Source: Planctomycetaceae bacterium
GTDB taxonomy: Bacteria; Planctomycetota; Planctomycetia; Planctomycetales; Planctomycetaceae
DNA length: 64,000 bases
NCBI GenBank assembly: GCA_021732995.1
Contig: JAKFWA010000055.1
Location: 124,001-188,000, forward strand
Reading direction: 5' to 3'
Positions 1-9,374 of this stretch are shown piece after piece; position 1 is the stretch's first letter; every line of letters starts with the position of its first letter. A program made the position numbers and the translations under genes. The notes beneath the pieces were generated by a model. It was not told the DNA's origin, searched no databases, and saw only the letters and a program-made list of their open reading frames with translations.

Positions 1-1236
1 AGAGGTGTCTTCCACCTTGCCTTCGAGCACATCCTTGACCGTCGCTGGCACTTCAACCAGCGTCACATTGATTTCATCAACCTTCTTGAAGCGATCGATC
101 TCGGGCTTGGCATCTTTCTGCTCTGAAGCGTCGAGCTTCTTCAACGCCTCAACGGTTTCAACTTCGAGTTCTTCATCAGTCTTCGGCCGGAAGAGCTGCA
201 CCAACGCGGGAACCTGATCGGCCTGATCGGTCAGATCGCGGTCAGCGTCGTTAGTCTGAATGTTGACAGGCTTGCCGAGCACGACACCTTGCAGTGATTC
301 CGAGTACGCACCATCGGTGACCTGCACAATCGCGTTGCCGACGACAGGAATATCCTTCAATCGCTTGCGATTGAACTGTTTGTCTGAGGTCTGCGCGTCG
401 TTGTAGGAAACGACGATCTTGTCGTCGCCCTTCAATTCCAGAACGCCGTTGCCTTTCACCGGCTTGCCGAGCCTGGTGGTGACGCTGCCGAGCACAATGC
501 GCACGTTGCGACCGACGGGATAGCACTTCACGTCTTCGACGTCACCACTGGTGGCTTCGGCCTGCACGATGACCGCTTCGCCGCTGTCGAGTGCCGCGAG
601 GTCCGCGTCTTCAATCTTCACGAACAGACGCTTGCCTGCTTCCAGACGCTCGGTCTTGGTATCACCTTCGCCAAGCGAAGTACCAACCTTCTCCAGCGCT
701 TCGATCGCGCGGCTGTAGTGGCCGAGCTGAAAGTGGCCCAGTCCGATGTAGTAGTAGGCCTGATTCACCTGCCGGCTGACTGGAAACTTCTCGATGACGT
801 CGCGCATCACCTGGAAGCACTTGCCGAAGTTGCGGGCTTCGTAGAAGCACACGCCCATCTTCAGAGTGGCTTCCGCACGCTGATCTTCATCGCGGTTGTC
901 TTCCGCAGAAACGGCTTCGAACTGCACGCGAGCTTTGTCATACGCGCGATCGCGATCGAGGAAAAAGTTCCCCAACCGCATGTGAGCTTCGTAACGCACC
1001 TTGCTGCGCGGATAGCGTTCAATGACCGACTGCCAGATCTCAACGGCCTTCGAGACTTCATCGCCTTCGTAGCGTGAATCACCGGCTTCGAGCAGCTTTC
1101 GCGCGGCACGGTCTTCGACGATCGAACCCTGCGATGGTCCCGGCTTCGGCGCAGTTTCTTGAGCCGACAATCCTGAAGCAGCCAGCAGCAGCAGCAGCAG
1201 AGTGAGAACGCAACCTGCGAGAGAGATTCGTTTCAT
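1..1236 (-). CDS. Secreted TPR-type protein, C-terminus cut by window edge
   Basis: The reading frame is open without a stop from the ATG at 1236 down to base 1, so 412 codons are visible and the C-terminus lies outside the window. The N-terminus is a clear Sec signal peptide (MKRISLAGC, then a run of six Leu, ending near LSAQ). Residues about 45-190 are built of helical repeats typical of tetratricopeptide/YbgF-like tol-pal proteins (ERYPRSKVRYEAHMRLG; YYYIGLGHFQLGHYSRAIEA). The remainder is Lys/Asp-rich and looks like a beta domain. A periplasmic scaffold or assembly role is inferred, not shown. It is divergent from ruvC, with an inverted repeat between them. No enzyme motif is seen. Confidence 0.8.
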   Translation of the reverse strand, partial: MKRISLAGCVLTLLLLLLAASGLSAQETAPKPGPSQGSIVEDRAARKLLEAGDSRYEGDEVSKAVEIWQSVIERYPRSKVRYEAHMRLGNFFLDRDRAYDKARVQFEAVSAEDNRDEDQRAEATLKMGVCFYEARNFGKCFQVMRDVIEKFPVSRQVNQAYYYIGLGHFQLGHYSRAIEALEKVGTSLGEGDTKTERLEAGKRLFVKIEDADLAALDSGEAVIVQAEATSGDVEDVKCYPVGRNVRIVLGSVTTRLGKPVKGNGVLELKGDDKIVVSYNDAQTSDKQFNRKRLKDIPVVGNAIVQVTDGAYSESLQGVVLGKPVNIQTNDADRDLTDQADQVPALVQLFRPKTDEELEVETVEALKKLDASEQKDAKPEIDRFKKVDEINVTLVEVPATVKDVLEGKVEDTS

Positions 1237-1316
1237 AGGTGGGTCAGCAGTTGAGGCTTGTGGGTAGGTCTCGGCAGCAACCGATTGGACGGTCGCCAGC
1301 GATGATTCTGCTTGCA

Positions 1317-1347
1317 GTAGACCGATTTGTGACTCGCATCGGTCTAC
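1317..1347. promoter_or_regulatory. Perfect 10-bp inverted repeat in divergent intergenic region
   Basis: GTAGACCGAT at 1317-1326 and ATCGGTCTAC at 1338-1347 are exact reverse complements with an 11-base spacer. The repeat lies between the divergent secreted TPR gene (start 1236) and ruvC (start about 1500). No T-run follows, and no gene ends here, so an operator or a leader hairpin is more likely than a terminator. Function is inference. Confidence 0.4.
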
Positions 1348-1499
1348 GCTGAAGTGACGACGCTACGCCTGCCGCCACTGAGAGTCAATTCTCCGCCCAG
1401 TCTTTCGAGCTTGCGCCGCTTGAATCGAACTGGCAATCCGGCGCCTCGTGACAGTCTTGCTCTTGGCGTCGGGCAGTGTCTTCGGTTCTGCTACGCGAC

Positions 1500-2069
1500 A
1501 TGCCACCTTTCAATCTCAGTATTTCCAGTTCGACCCCAGGCGGTCAAAAGGCGCCGTTGCGAGTTCTGGGCGTCGATCCCGGACTCAACCGCACCGGCTA
1601 CGCGATCCTGGAACAATCCGATCGTGGCCCGGTGGTGCGCGAAGGCGGCATCATCCAGACGAACCGCAAGCAGGTGCTGGCCGATCGCGTCTGCGAGATC
1701 GCTACCGGACTGAGAGAACTGATCGCCGAGTACCAGCCCGCGGTGATGGCGATTGAGCAAGTCTTCTCTCACGTGCAGAATCCCAAAACGGCGATTCTGA
1801 TGGCTCACGCGCGCGGCGTGATCCTGCTGTCCGCAGCCGAAAAGAAACTGCCCATCCAGCATTACACGCCGACGCAAATCAAACGCCTGCTTACCGGCAG
1901 CGGTCGAGCTTCGAAAGAGCAGGTACAGAACGCGATTCGTCTGGAACTGGGACTGAAGACAGTCCTCGAACCCAACGACGTGGCCGACGCCTTTGCGGTG
2001 GCGCTATGTCACCTCTACAGCGCGCGACACTTGGGCTTCATGGATTCAGCGGCCGCGATGTCAAAGTGA
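1500..2069 (+). CDS. ruvC: Holliday junction resolvase RuvC
   Basis: RuvC is the endonuclease that cuts Holliday junctions together with RuvAB. All four acidic catalytic residues are visible. With the ATG at 1500 they are Asp26 (in VLGVDPGLNRTGYA), Glu86 (in AIEQVF) and Asp160/Asp163 (in PNDVADAFAVALCH), with the same spacing as E. coli D7/E66/D138/D141. The frame also has a GTG at 1476; 1500 is preferred because even from there about 19 residues precede the conserved start, and neither site has a convincing Shine-Dalgarno. Length 189 residues is normal for the family. No ruvA or ruvB is adjacent. The gene converges with the PSCyt gene, 13 bases away. Confidence 0.96.
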   Translation: MPPFNLSISSSTPGGQKAPLRVLGVDPGLNRTGYAILEQSDRGPVVREGGIIQTNRKQVLADRVCEIATGLRELIAEYQPAVMAIEQVFSHVQNPKTAILMAHARGVILLSAAEKKLPIQHYTPTQIKRLLTGSGRASKEQVQNAIRLELGLKTVLEPNDVADAFAVALCHLYSARHLGFMDSAAAMSK

Positions 2070-2082
2070 GACGGTTGTAGCC

Positions 2083-5000
2083 TCAGTCGATGTAAACGAA
2101 TTCATTGGCGTTCAGCAGCATGCGGCAAAGCTGCGGCAGCTTGTTGTCTTTCAAGAAACGCTTGGCGGCATCGAGTTCATTCGCTGACGGCTGCCGAGCG
2201 AACGCGACCACGAACGCGCGACGGATCTGAGCTTCGACGTTGTCGCCGGCTTCGCGTTGCACTCGGTCGGCAAAGTGCACTGACTGCCGCAGCATGAAAT
2301 CGTTGTTGAGCAGTGCCAATGACTGCAGCGCGGTTGTGGTGACGTTGCGGCTGGGCGTCAGGTTGGCCGGGTTGGGGCAGTCGAGCGTCGTCAGGAACTG
2401 ATGAGCCGTCGTGCGGACGACGAAGCGATAGATCGAGCGCCTCCACAAGTCGGATTGATCCGGCGTGATGTAGTTGTAGATCGGGGCGTAAGCTTCGACG
2501 TAATCGAAGTCGCGGTAGCCTGCCCCATACATCGTGAGGTTCAACTTGCCGCTGGTCGCCAGCACCGCATCACGCAGGGATTCGGCATCCAGGCGGCGTG
2601 GGTTCATACGCCAGAGCAGACGGTTAGAGCTGTCCACGGCCTGCGGACTCTTCGGCGAGCCAGAGTCCGTGCTGTCGAACTTCGAAATCTGACGGTAGGC
2701 GGCGCTCAGGCAGATCAGTCGGTGCATGTGCTTCATGGACCAGCCGCCGCGTGCGAACTCATCGGCGAGCCAGTCGAGCAATTCAGGATGCGACGGCTTA
2801 CCACCACCGAATCCGAAGTCACTGGGTGTATCGACCAGACCAACGCCAAAATGATGATGCCACAGGCGGTTGACGAGCACTCGGCGCGTCAGCGGGTTCG
2901 CGGGATCGACAATCCAGTTGGCCAGCGCGAGACGCCGTGCACCCTCGTCTGACGCGGCCAGCTTCAATTCACCATTCAAACCCGTCAGGCAGCCGATTGA
3001 CCCCGGAGCGGCTTCCTCGCGCGGCTGCTCAGGATCACCGCGATGCAGGGTGCGAATGGCAGGCGGTGCTTCGCTGACAACGGCATAAACTTTGGCTGAC
3101 TTGGGCAAGGCTCCGATCAAACGGTCAATGTCTTTGCCACGTTCTTCGAGCTTGGCCAACTCAGCGCGTTCGGGCTCAGAAAGAGTCGTTGGCTGCAGCG
3201 GTGAAAGAATCGCATCTGCAAAGCAGATCTGGTCATGACCGATGCCGTTCCCATTGTCGGTCGCCATCAACGTTAGAAACCGCGAACTGACTGGAATTGG
3301 CAGTTCCAGCGATTGAGGGCCATCATCGCGGCCGATCGCGACCCGCTCAGTCTTCAGCTCACCATCAAGATAGATGAAGAAACTCGCTCCGGCTTTCGGC
3401 GTCTGACCGAAGTAGCCTGCGGTTGTCGTGAACTTCAAATCGCCGGGCAGACCCGCAGCGCGGATGGTGTTGAGATCAAATGTAATCGCGGCATTGGCAT
3501 GCAGAGACAGCAGCGAGTGACCGTTCGCGGCGAAGTCGATGTCGCCCAGCTTGGTTGAGAATTGCGAGTTGATGGGCCCGAACCGAACCGCGTCCCACAC
3601 TTGACCAGAGGTCTTCGGAACTTTTTGTACGCGGAGCCCGGTCGATGAGATCTGAGTTCCCTCGTCGCTGGCATCTGGAATGACGACGCCATCGACGAAC
3701 TTCACTTCGGACTTCGCGAACGTGTTGGCCCGCGCAGCGCTGACGAAGCCGCGTGGCACGGTTTGGACCTTGCCGGTCACGGGATCAATTCCCGCACCGA
3801 GCTTACCGGTGTTGTCGCCATTTCCACCCCCGACGATGTCTGCGAGATTCCGGGAGTCGCCCTTCAACTTCAGGATTCGCGCACGCACGGTCTGCAACTC
3901 GGCGTTCAGTTTCGCCCGTTCGCCTTCGACGCGTTGTATGTCTGCGGGATGGCTATCTCGTTCGCCGCGTTTCACGCCCGCGAAGACGGCCCACAACTGG
4001 TAGTACTCATGCTGGGTGATGGGATCCAGCTTATGGTCATGACAGCGAGCACAGTTCACGGTGAGCCCACAGGCCGCCGTCATGACTTGCGTCACCATGT
4101 CGTCCAGATCGTCGGCACGCGCGGCTCGTCTTAGGACATCGGAACGTGTTTCGACTTGCCCGACGAAGTCCCATGGGCCAGCCGCGAGGAAGCCGGTGGC
4201 GATGACGGCATCAGCGTCGTCTGGCTTGAGCACGTCGCCCGCAATCTGCTCGCGCAGGAAGTCGTCATAGCGTTTGTCCGCGTTCAGGGACCGGATGACA
4301 TAGTCGCGATACGGCCAGGCATTGTCGCGCCGTTGGTCGCGCTCGAAGCCGTGCGTATCGGCATAGTGGGCGATATCGAGCCAGTGCCGCGCCCACCGCT
4401 CGCCATAGTGCGGAGACTTCAGGAAGCGATCAACGAGACGTTCGTAGGCGCGACTGACGGTCGCAGCAGAGCTTGAGGCACGTTCTGCCTCAAACTCACC
4501 AACGAACGCTTCGACCTCTTCCAATTTTGGCGGCAGTCCTAACAGATCGAACGACAGTCGGCGGATAAGCGTCCGCGGGTCCGCTTCTGGAGAAGGCGTC
4601 AGTCCTCGATCGGCGAGTTTCGCGAAGATGAACCGGTCAATCGGATTCTGAGCCCAGCGAAGTTCCTGCACCGTCGGGGGCATCGCGTGCGACACTGGCT
4701 GAAAGGACCACCAGTCACGGCCTCCTGCGGCTCGTTCCTGTAGCTTCAATGCGTCTGGCCAGTCGGCTCCCTCGGCAATCCACTGACGAAACTTATTGAT
4801 CTCGGCGGACGTTAATGGAACGCCTTCGGCAGGCATTTGCGGTTCTGAACCTGAAATCATTTCCAGGAGCAGGCTTTGACCGCGCTGGTCACGAACTAAC
4901 ACCGGACCACTGTCACCACCGCGCAGAAATTCAGCTTTAGAGGAGAACGACAATCCACCCTTCGGCTTCCCGTGCGAATGGCAGCGGATACAGCGTTGCT

Positions 5001-5175
5001 CCAGAATCGGCGCGATGTCGCGAGCGAACCGCACGGGCTCGGCAGCATTCGCCTGATGAGGACTACCGGTAGCGGCCAGGAACATTCCGCACAGGATGAT
5101 GGCCAGCCAAGGGCGGCTCGTTGTTACGAGGTACGTGCAGCGCAGTTGCTCAACAAATCCGGTCGCGCGGGACAT
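2083..5175 (-). CDS. Planctomycete cytochrome-type protein, PSCyt1/DUF1549/DUF1553
   Basis: This 1030-residue secreted protein follows the planctomycete layout. A hydrophobic segment near residues 23-38 is the signal or anchor. Next comes a PSCyt1 haem-type motif CIRCH at residues 62-66 followed by GKPKGGL. A DUF1549 region runs over about 175-385 (NPIDRFIFAKL, GERWARHWLD, PYRDYVIRSLN) and ends at a second motif, CARCHDHKLDP, near 375. A long insert of about 280 residues looks like a beta-sandwich, and DUF1553 is at the C-terminus (NRLWHHHFG; ALLNNDFMLRQS). Function of the family is unknown; covalent haem binding in the periplasm is inferred from CxxCH. The ATG at 5175 is chosen over a GTG at 5214 because a purine-rich GGGAAG precedes it. 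Unlike the pair at 39-45 kb it has no neighbouring DUF1501 gene. Confidence 0.9.
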   Translation of the reverse strand: MSRATGFVEQLRCTYLVTTSRPWLAIILCGMFLAATGSPHQANAAEPVRFARDIAPILEQRCIRCHSHGKPKGGLSFSSKAEFLRGGDSGPVLVRDQRGQSLLLEMISGSEPQMPAEGVPLTSAEINKFRQWIAEGADWPDALKLQERAAGGRDWWSFQPVSHAMPPTVQELRWAQNPIDRFIFAKLADRGLTPSPEADPRTLIRRLSFDLLGLPPKLEEVEAFVGEFEAERASSSAATVSRAYERLVDRFLKSPHYGERWARHWLDIAHYADTHGFERDQRRDNAWPYRDYVIRSLNADKRYDDFLREQIAGDVLKPDDADAVIATGFLAAGPWDFVGQVETRSDVLRRAARADDLDDMVTQVMTAACGLTVNCARCHDHKLDPITQHEYYQLWAVFAGVKRGERDSHPADIQRVEGERAKLNAELQTVRARILKLKGDSRNLADIVGGGNGDNTGKLGAGIDPVTGKVQTVPRGFVSAARANTFAKSEVKFVDGVVIPDASDEGTQISSTGLRVQKVPKTSGQVWDAVRFGPINSQFSTKLGDIDFAANGHSLLSLHANAAITFDLNTIRAAGLPGDLKFTTTAGYFGQTPKAGASFFIYLDGELKTERVAIGRDDGPQSLELPIPVSSRFLTLMATDNGNGIGHDQICFADAILSPLQPTTLSEPERAELAKLEERGKDIDRLIGALPKSAKVYAVVSEAPPAIRTLHRGDPEQPREEAAPGSIGCLTGLNGELKLAASDEGARRLALANWIVDPANPLTRRVLVNRLWHHHFGVGLVDTPSDFGFGGGKPSHPELLDWLADEFARGGWSMKHMHRLICLSAAYRQISKFDSTDSGSPKSPQAVDSSNRLLWRMNPRRLDAESLRDAVLATSGKLNLTMYGAGYRDFDYVEAYAPIYNYITPDQSDLWRRSIYRFVVRTTAHQFLTTLDCPNPANLTPSRNVTTTALQSLALLNNDFMLRQSVHFADRVQREAGDNVEAQIRRAFVVAFARQPSANELDAAKRFLKDNKLPQLCRMLLNANEFVYID

Positions 5176-5273
5176 GCTTCCCGATCCTCGATTGCGCGGA
5201 AAGAACGCAGCCACAATGAGTTCGCTGCGACGCGCATGTTAGTTAGCGACCAGAGAGCACGGCAGTCAGGACG

Positions 5274-5699
5274 TTACTTGACCAGCAGAATTGGACATCG
5301 ACATCCATCTGAGATCTGCTGATTCAGGGTCTCGGTCTCTTCTTCGAGGCACTCTTCACCCGCGCGATGTGTCCCGAGCACCACCAGATCGACGTTGCGT
5401 TCTGAGGCGAATCGCACGATTTCAGGTACCCGCTCGCCCTGCCGGGTTTTCCATTCGACGGGCACTCCGGCGTCCACGAAACGCTGAGTCAGCGTTTCCA
5501 GCTCGGTTTCGGCCAGTCGCTGCACGGGCTCGTCGAGTGTGTCGAACTCGTCGTCGTTGCTGCGAATTGCCTCGATTACGTGCAGCAATGTCACCGAAGA
5601 GCGATTTTGCACCGCTAATTCGAACGCGACGTCGAGCACCGGAAGATTCTTATCGCTGATATCAACCGGAACAAAAATGTGGCGAAACCGAGAAAGCAT
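5274..5699 (-). CDS. Universal stress protein, UspA family
   Basis: A 141-residue single-domain Usp. The N-terminal strand FRHIFVPVDISD and the C-terminal segment DLVVLGTHRAG...CPILLVK are the family's nucleotide-binding-fold landmarks. The usual ATP-binding motif G-2x-G-9x-G(S/T) near the C-terminus is not intact (GTHRAGEECLEEETETLNQQ), so it may be of the non-ATP-binding UspA type; this is inference. A good ribosome binding site GAGGT lies 7 bases before the ATG at 5699. It is followed on the same strand by the PSCyt gene with about 100 bases between, so cotranscription is possible. Confidence 0.9.
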   Translation of the reverse strand: MLSRFRHIFVPVDISDKNLPVLDVAFELAVQNRSSVTLLHVIEAIRSNDDEFDTLDEPVQRLAETELETLTQRFVDAGVPVEWKTRQGERVPEIVRFASERNVDLVVLGTHRAGEECLEEETETLNQQISDGCRCPILLVK

Positions 5700-6086
5700 G
5701 TCCGTACCTCATGTGGGCCAAGGAATTAGGGGAATAGCTCCCCGCTGTCGCTTCCCAGAACTGTCTGTTCAAAACTCGCGCCAAATTTTTCGAATGTCTT
5801 GCGGCTTAGTGCGAGGTGCGTGACTGGCATAGCAGTTGCCTACTCACCGCGAACCTTTCACGGGACGCCGGTAACCGATCTATCACGAACCAGCGCACCA
5901 CTGGCAGGAAGACGGTTGACCGCTGCGCTCTATACGCATCTCTCCGGCTATGTCGGGCGGTGCCACTTAAGCTCGACGCTCGATGTGTTTTCTTGAGTCT
6001 TTCATTTCTTGTTCACCGAGATCGGCGACGATGTCGGTAAACGACTTCGATACACAACTTTGTCTTCATTCACAGGAGCCCACCTG
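5700..6086. other. Intergenic, divergent promoter region
   Basis: These 387 bases separate the leftward usp gene and the rightward BON gene and must hold both promoters. I see no credible ORF. A small perfect hairpin (GGGGA at 5729-5733 with TCCCC at 5739-5743) lies in the usp leader. No clear -35/-10 pair was recognised. Confidence 0.5.
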
Positions 6087-6407
6087 ATGCTGATCGTCGA
6101 TTCGACCCAAGAGAAGGGACGTCGGGAAAGCTCATTATCTGCGGATTTTGTCGCGGAACCCCGACGTAACCAGGATGCCAGTATTGAGGCCACAATTCGC
6201 CAGAGGTTTTCGAACCTCGGCTACCCCCAGTTGCAGCAGTTGCGAGTAGACGTTGATCACGGTCGCGTGGCGATCGCCGGTCAACTCTCCCGGTATTACC
6301 TGCGACAACTGGCGCAGACCGCTGTGATGCAAATTCCTGGAGTGACTGGATTGACGACGGATGTCGCGGTGGTTGCTTCGAATGGCGATGTGTCAGCGGA
6401 TTCGTAA
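6087..6407 (+). CDS. BON-domain protein
   Basis: A 106-residue protein made of an N-terminal charged stretch and one BON domain at about residues 35-95 (IEATIRQRFSNLGYPQL, VDVDHGRVAIAGQLSRYYL, QTAVMQIPGVTGLTTDVAV). BON domains bind phospholipid or act as small adaptor modules. No signal peptide is seen, so a cytoplasmic or membrane-surface role is inferred. The ATG at 6087 follows a CAGGAG ribosome binding site. An upstream ATG at 6009 in the same frame would add 26 residues with no ribosome site and no recognisable fold. The gene is divergent from usp, and both may belong to a stress response. Confidence 0.8.
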   Translation: MLIVDSTQEKGRRESSLSADFVAEPRRNQDASIEATIRQRFSNLGYPQLQQLRVDVDHGRVAIAGQLSRYYLRQLAQTAVMQIPGVTGLTTDVAVVASNGDVSADS

Positions 6408-6477
6408 TGCGACGGCGCGCATGAATCAGGCGATGAAGCGGCCCGAATGCGGCGGCTCTCGCAGATCCTGATCTCGG

Positions 6478-6507
6478 GCGGACGGTGCCTGTTTTGAGCA
6501 CCGCCGC
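6478..6507. other. GC-rich stem-loop between BON gene and secreted unknown
   Basis: GCGGACGGTGC (6478-6488) can pair with GCACCGCCGC (6498-6507), with one bulged A and a 9-base loop containing TTTT. It lies 70 bases after the BON stop. There is no T-run after the stem, so it is only a weak terminator candidate. Confidence 0.25.
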
Positions 6508-6632
6508 TCGAAATGGTCTTGTCTAACTTGGCAGGCAGTGAGTACCTCCCCACTTGGCGCGTCCGCGAGTTCGTCGGAATTCGCCCGATGAACGCCAACT
6601 TTGCGGCTGAGCCGCGAATGGGAGATACGGAG

Positions 6633-7982
6633 ATGCTGTACTTTCGCCGCTGCTTTCTCTTGCTGAGCTGCCTGACCGCACTCGGATTTGAATCGTCCGC
6701 TACCGCTGCTGGCGTGACGCTGACCGAGTCCGCCGACGATACGCGGACCTTCGCCGTACGCACGCGACTCAAGGTTGAGGGCACCATTCAAACCGCCGGC
6801 GCTGACGGGAAAACCAGCAGCCTCAAGACGGTCGTGGATGGCAAGCTGAGCTTTCTGGAGCGGCGCCTGCCCGCTGGCGGTCGCGATGCCGACGCGCTGC
6901 GGTCCATTCGCTACTACGAACTGGCCGAGGCGGATATCACCGTTGCGGATCGCAAGACCGTGAACCGGCTGGACGGCTCTCAAAAAGTGATTGTAGCCGA
7001 GGGCCGCCGCGACGGCGTACGCGTTTACTCTCATGATGCTTCGATGACTCCGGATGGTGTGGAACTGCTCCGCACACCGGGCGACAACTTGATACTGATC
7101 GGCCTGCTGCCCGCCGGAGAAGTGCAGGCGGGTAGCACCTGGAAGCCGGATGATTGGGTACTACCAGCGCTGGCGACCGTCGAGGCTGTCGAAAAGAGTG
7201 AGGTGAGCTGCAAGGTCGACAAGCTGGATGAGCGATATGCCGTTATCAGCTTTGAAGGCAAAGTCTCCGGCGCGATACAGGGAGCTTTGACCAAGATCGG
7301 CATCAAAGGCCAACTCGCGTATGACCTGCAGAAGAAGAACATCCGGCAGGTCGTGATGACTCAAACGGAAGAACGCAGCGTGGGTGCGGTCAGTCCGGGG
7401 ATGCAGGTCACGGCGACGCTGTATATCGATCGGTCGCCTTCCGGAATTTCCGGCCCGTTGACGGACAACGTGCTGAACGCGGTGGCCATCAGCCCGACGC
7501 AGCAACAACTGGCTTTGTGGTTCAACGCTCCGTGGGGCGTGCGGTTCGCTTTTGATCGCAACTGGTCCGTCTTCCATCAGAAGGATGAAGTCGCGGTGTT
7601 GCGACTCGTCGAGGCAGGTTCGCTGCTCGCACAATGCAATGTGTCAAAAGTTCCCAGCGTTGTTGCGGGGCAACAGACCACGTCAGATCAGTTTCAGGCC
7701 GATATCCGAACGTCTTTGGGCGCCGGACTGCAGGAAATCGTCAAAGCCGAACAGACGAAGACCGAAGACGGCCTGATCCTGCAGCGAGTCGTCGCCACGG
7801 GAACATCACGCGACATTCCAATGCACTGGCTGTACTACCTCTGCACCGCACCGGACGGTCGTCAGTTGGCGTTCGCATTTTCCGTCGAGTCACGCCTCGT
7901 GGAGAAACTGGCTGGTCGCGATCGCGAGATGGTGGAGTCCGTCATCTTCACCAATCAGCGAGCCGCAGCGCTACCGCAGTAA
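6633..7982 (+). CDS. Secreted protein of unknown function
   Basis: I do not recognise a family. The ATG at 6633 gives 449 residues starting with a classic Sec signal peptide (MLYFRRCFLLLSCLTALGFE, cleavage near SATAA). An in-frame ATG at 6513 would put 40 polar residues before the signal peptide, so 6633 is preferred; GGAG at 6620-6623 serves as ribosome site. The mature protein is rich in beta-prone segments with few cysteines: a lipoprotein-carrier-like first half (FAVRTRLKVEGTIQTAG; YELAEADITVADRKTVNRL) and a second half around APWGVRFAFDRNWSVFHQ that looks like a separate domain. It sits alone between the BON gene and the kinase-like gene. Periplasmic location is inferred. Confidence 0.75.
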   Translation: MLYFRRCFLLLSCLTALGFESSATAAGVTLTESADDTRTFAVRTRLKVEGTIQTAGADGKTSSLKTVVDGKLSFLERRLPAGGRDADALRSIRYYELAEADITVADRKTVNRLDGSQKVIVAEGRRDGVRVYSHDASMTPDGVELLRTPGDNLILIGLLPAGEVQAGSTWKPDDWVLPALATVEAVEKSEVSCKVDKLDERYAVISFEGKVSGAIQGALTKIGIKGQLAYDLQKKNIRQVVMTQTEERSVGAVSPGMQVTATLYIDRSPSGISGPLTDNVLNAVAISPTQQQLALWFNAPWGVRFAFDRNWSVFHQKDEVAVLRLVEAGSLLAQCNVSKVPSVVAGQQTTSDQFQADIRTSLGAGLQEIVKAEQTKTEDGLILQRVVATGTSRDIPMHWLYYLCTAPDGRQLAFAFSVESRLVEKLAGRDREMVESVIFTNQRAAALPQ

Positions 7983-8153
7983 TCGCTCCAAGCGACGAAG
8001 CCTCGTATCTGCGGAGAACCCCTCACAAGAGACTCGTCTTGCGGGGAACGGTCATTACATTACGACTGCACAGCAGCAGTGACGACCAGGCGCACGGCGC
8101 GTCACTTCAGCAGACTTCGCGTCCGTGAAAGCAATCCAAGGGGAGCGTGTGGC

Positions 8154-9374
8154 ATGAAGATTGAAGACGTCATTGCGATGCTGAAGAAGGGTGGCTTGTT
8201 GAGTGCCGCGGAATGCGACGCCCAGTTGTCGGCGTTCCAGCGATCAGGTTCATCCAACGACGACACCAGCGCCTTTGTCTGGTCACTGGTAGATCAGCGA
8301 CTACTCACCGGCTTTCAAGCTCAAGGCATCCTTGCAGGTATTCCCGGACCGTATGCGCTTGGACCTTATCGAGTTTCTGCGCGGATCTCGGTTGGCAACC
8401 TCGGTGACCTGTTCCACGCCGAGCACGCTGAGTTTCACCAGCCGGTCAGCCTGAAAGTCTTTCCGCCTTCACTGAATCAGAACACCGAATTGATGCTGCG
8501 CCTTGGCCGCGAAGCACGCGTCAGTGCAGAGGTCAGCCATCCGAATGTTGTGCGGACCTTGCAGGTCGGCAAAGTGGGCACCGTACCGTTCATCGCCATG
8601 GAGCCGCTCGACGGCGAAACGCTCGGTCAGCGCCTGGCTCGTGTCGGTCGTCTGGGCATCGAAGAGGCCTGCGACATCATCCGCCAGGCTGCGCTGGGTC
8701 TGGACTATCTGCATCACGAAGGTGTGATTCACCGCGATATCCGTCCCAACAACCTGTGGGTTGGCTCGAACGGCGTGGTCAAGATCATGGAATTCGGCGC
8801 CGCGATCGATGCGCTGTCGTACCTGGATTCTCTCGGCGACGACGAAAACGAAGGCGCCCTGACGATCAGCGACAATCAGGAAAGCATCATCGGCCACTAC
8901 GACTATATGTCCGCCGAACAGGCGGCGAATCCTCACGACGCCGATGTGTCGAGTGACCTCTACAGCCTCGGCTGCACCTTCTACCACTGTCTCACCGGGC
9001 AGGTGCCGTTCCCGGACAAGAACCCCGTTCGACAGATGCTGCGACACTCGAACGAAACCCCGAAGCCGCTGACCACTTTCATCCCGGATGTCGGCAACGC
9101 CGTTGTGGGTATCGTCGACCAGTTGCTGGCCAAGAGCAAACAGGACCGCTTCCGTGCCGCGTCTGTGCTGGCCGAAACCCTCGCCCTGATCGTCCCGCCG
9201 ACGGAAGCTCCGCCGGTAGACGCCATCAACTCCGACTTCCTGAACTGGCTCCAATCCGACCGCCGCGACGAACTGCAAGACGTCGGCTACGAACCCGAAG
9301 CCGAAGCCTTCATGGAATGGCTGACCCACACCCGCTTCGACGAAATGGACGCCGCGCGAGCCGGAAGGTCGTAG
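8154..9374 (+). CDS. Ser/Thr protein kinase-fold protein with EFG in place of DFG
   Basis: The kinase domain covers about residues 70-350 of 406. Visible landmarks are the lysine strand VSLKVF (Lys101), helix-C Glu120, the catalytic loop HRDIRPNN (His193, Asp195, Asn200), SAEQ at 253-256 where APE is expected, and SDLYSLG (268-274). The metal-binding DFG is EFG here (Glu213 in VKIMEFGAA) and the loop has Arg where HRDxKPxN has Lys, so activity may be reduced or absent. The glycine loop (ISVGNLGDLF) is also relaxed. There is no transmembrane helix. The C-terminal 55 residues are acidic. The start at 8154 follows AAGGGGAG; an in-frame ATG at 8079 adds 25 basic residues and is rejected. Confidence 0.85.
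   Translation: MKIEDVIAMLKKGGLLSAAECDAQLSAFQRSGSSNDDTSAFVWSLVDQRLLTGFQAQGILAGIPGPYALGPYRVSARISVGNLGDLFHAEHAEFHQPVSLKVFPPSLNQNTELMLRLGREARVSAEVSHPNVVRTLQVGKVGTVPFIAMEPLDGETLGQRLARVGRLGIEEACDIIRQAALGLDYLHHEGVIHRDIRPNNLWVGSNGVVKIMEFGAAIDALSYLDSLGDDENEGALTISDNQESIIGHYDYMSAEQAANPHDADVSSDLYSLGCTFYHCLTGQVPFPDKNPVRQMLRHSNETPKPLTTFIPDVGNAVVGIVDQLLAKSKQDRFRAASVLAETLALIVPPTEAPPVDAINSDFLNWLQSDRRDELQDVGYEPEAEAFMEWLTHTRFDEMDAARAGRS

Noticed and set aside
1341-1380. Possible tRNA T-arm like sequence near the ruvC leader
   Set aside because: No matching acceptor and anticodon arms could be folded around it.
8469-9329. Leftward 286-codon frame opposite the kinase-fold gene
   Set aside because: It is the complementary shadow of the kinase gene, which has clear conserved motifs; GC-rich coding DNA often leaves such frames.
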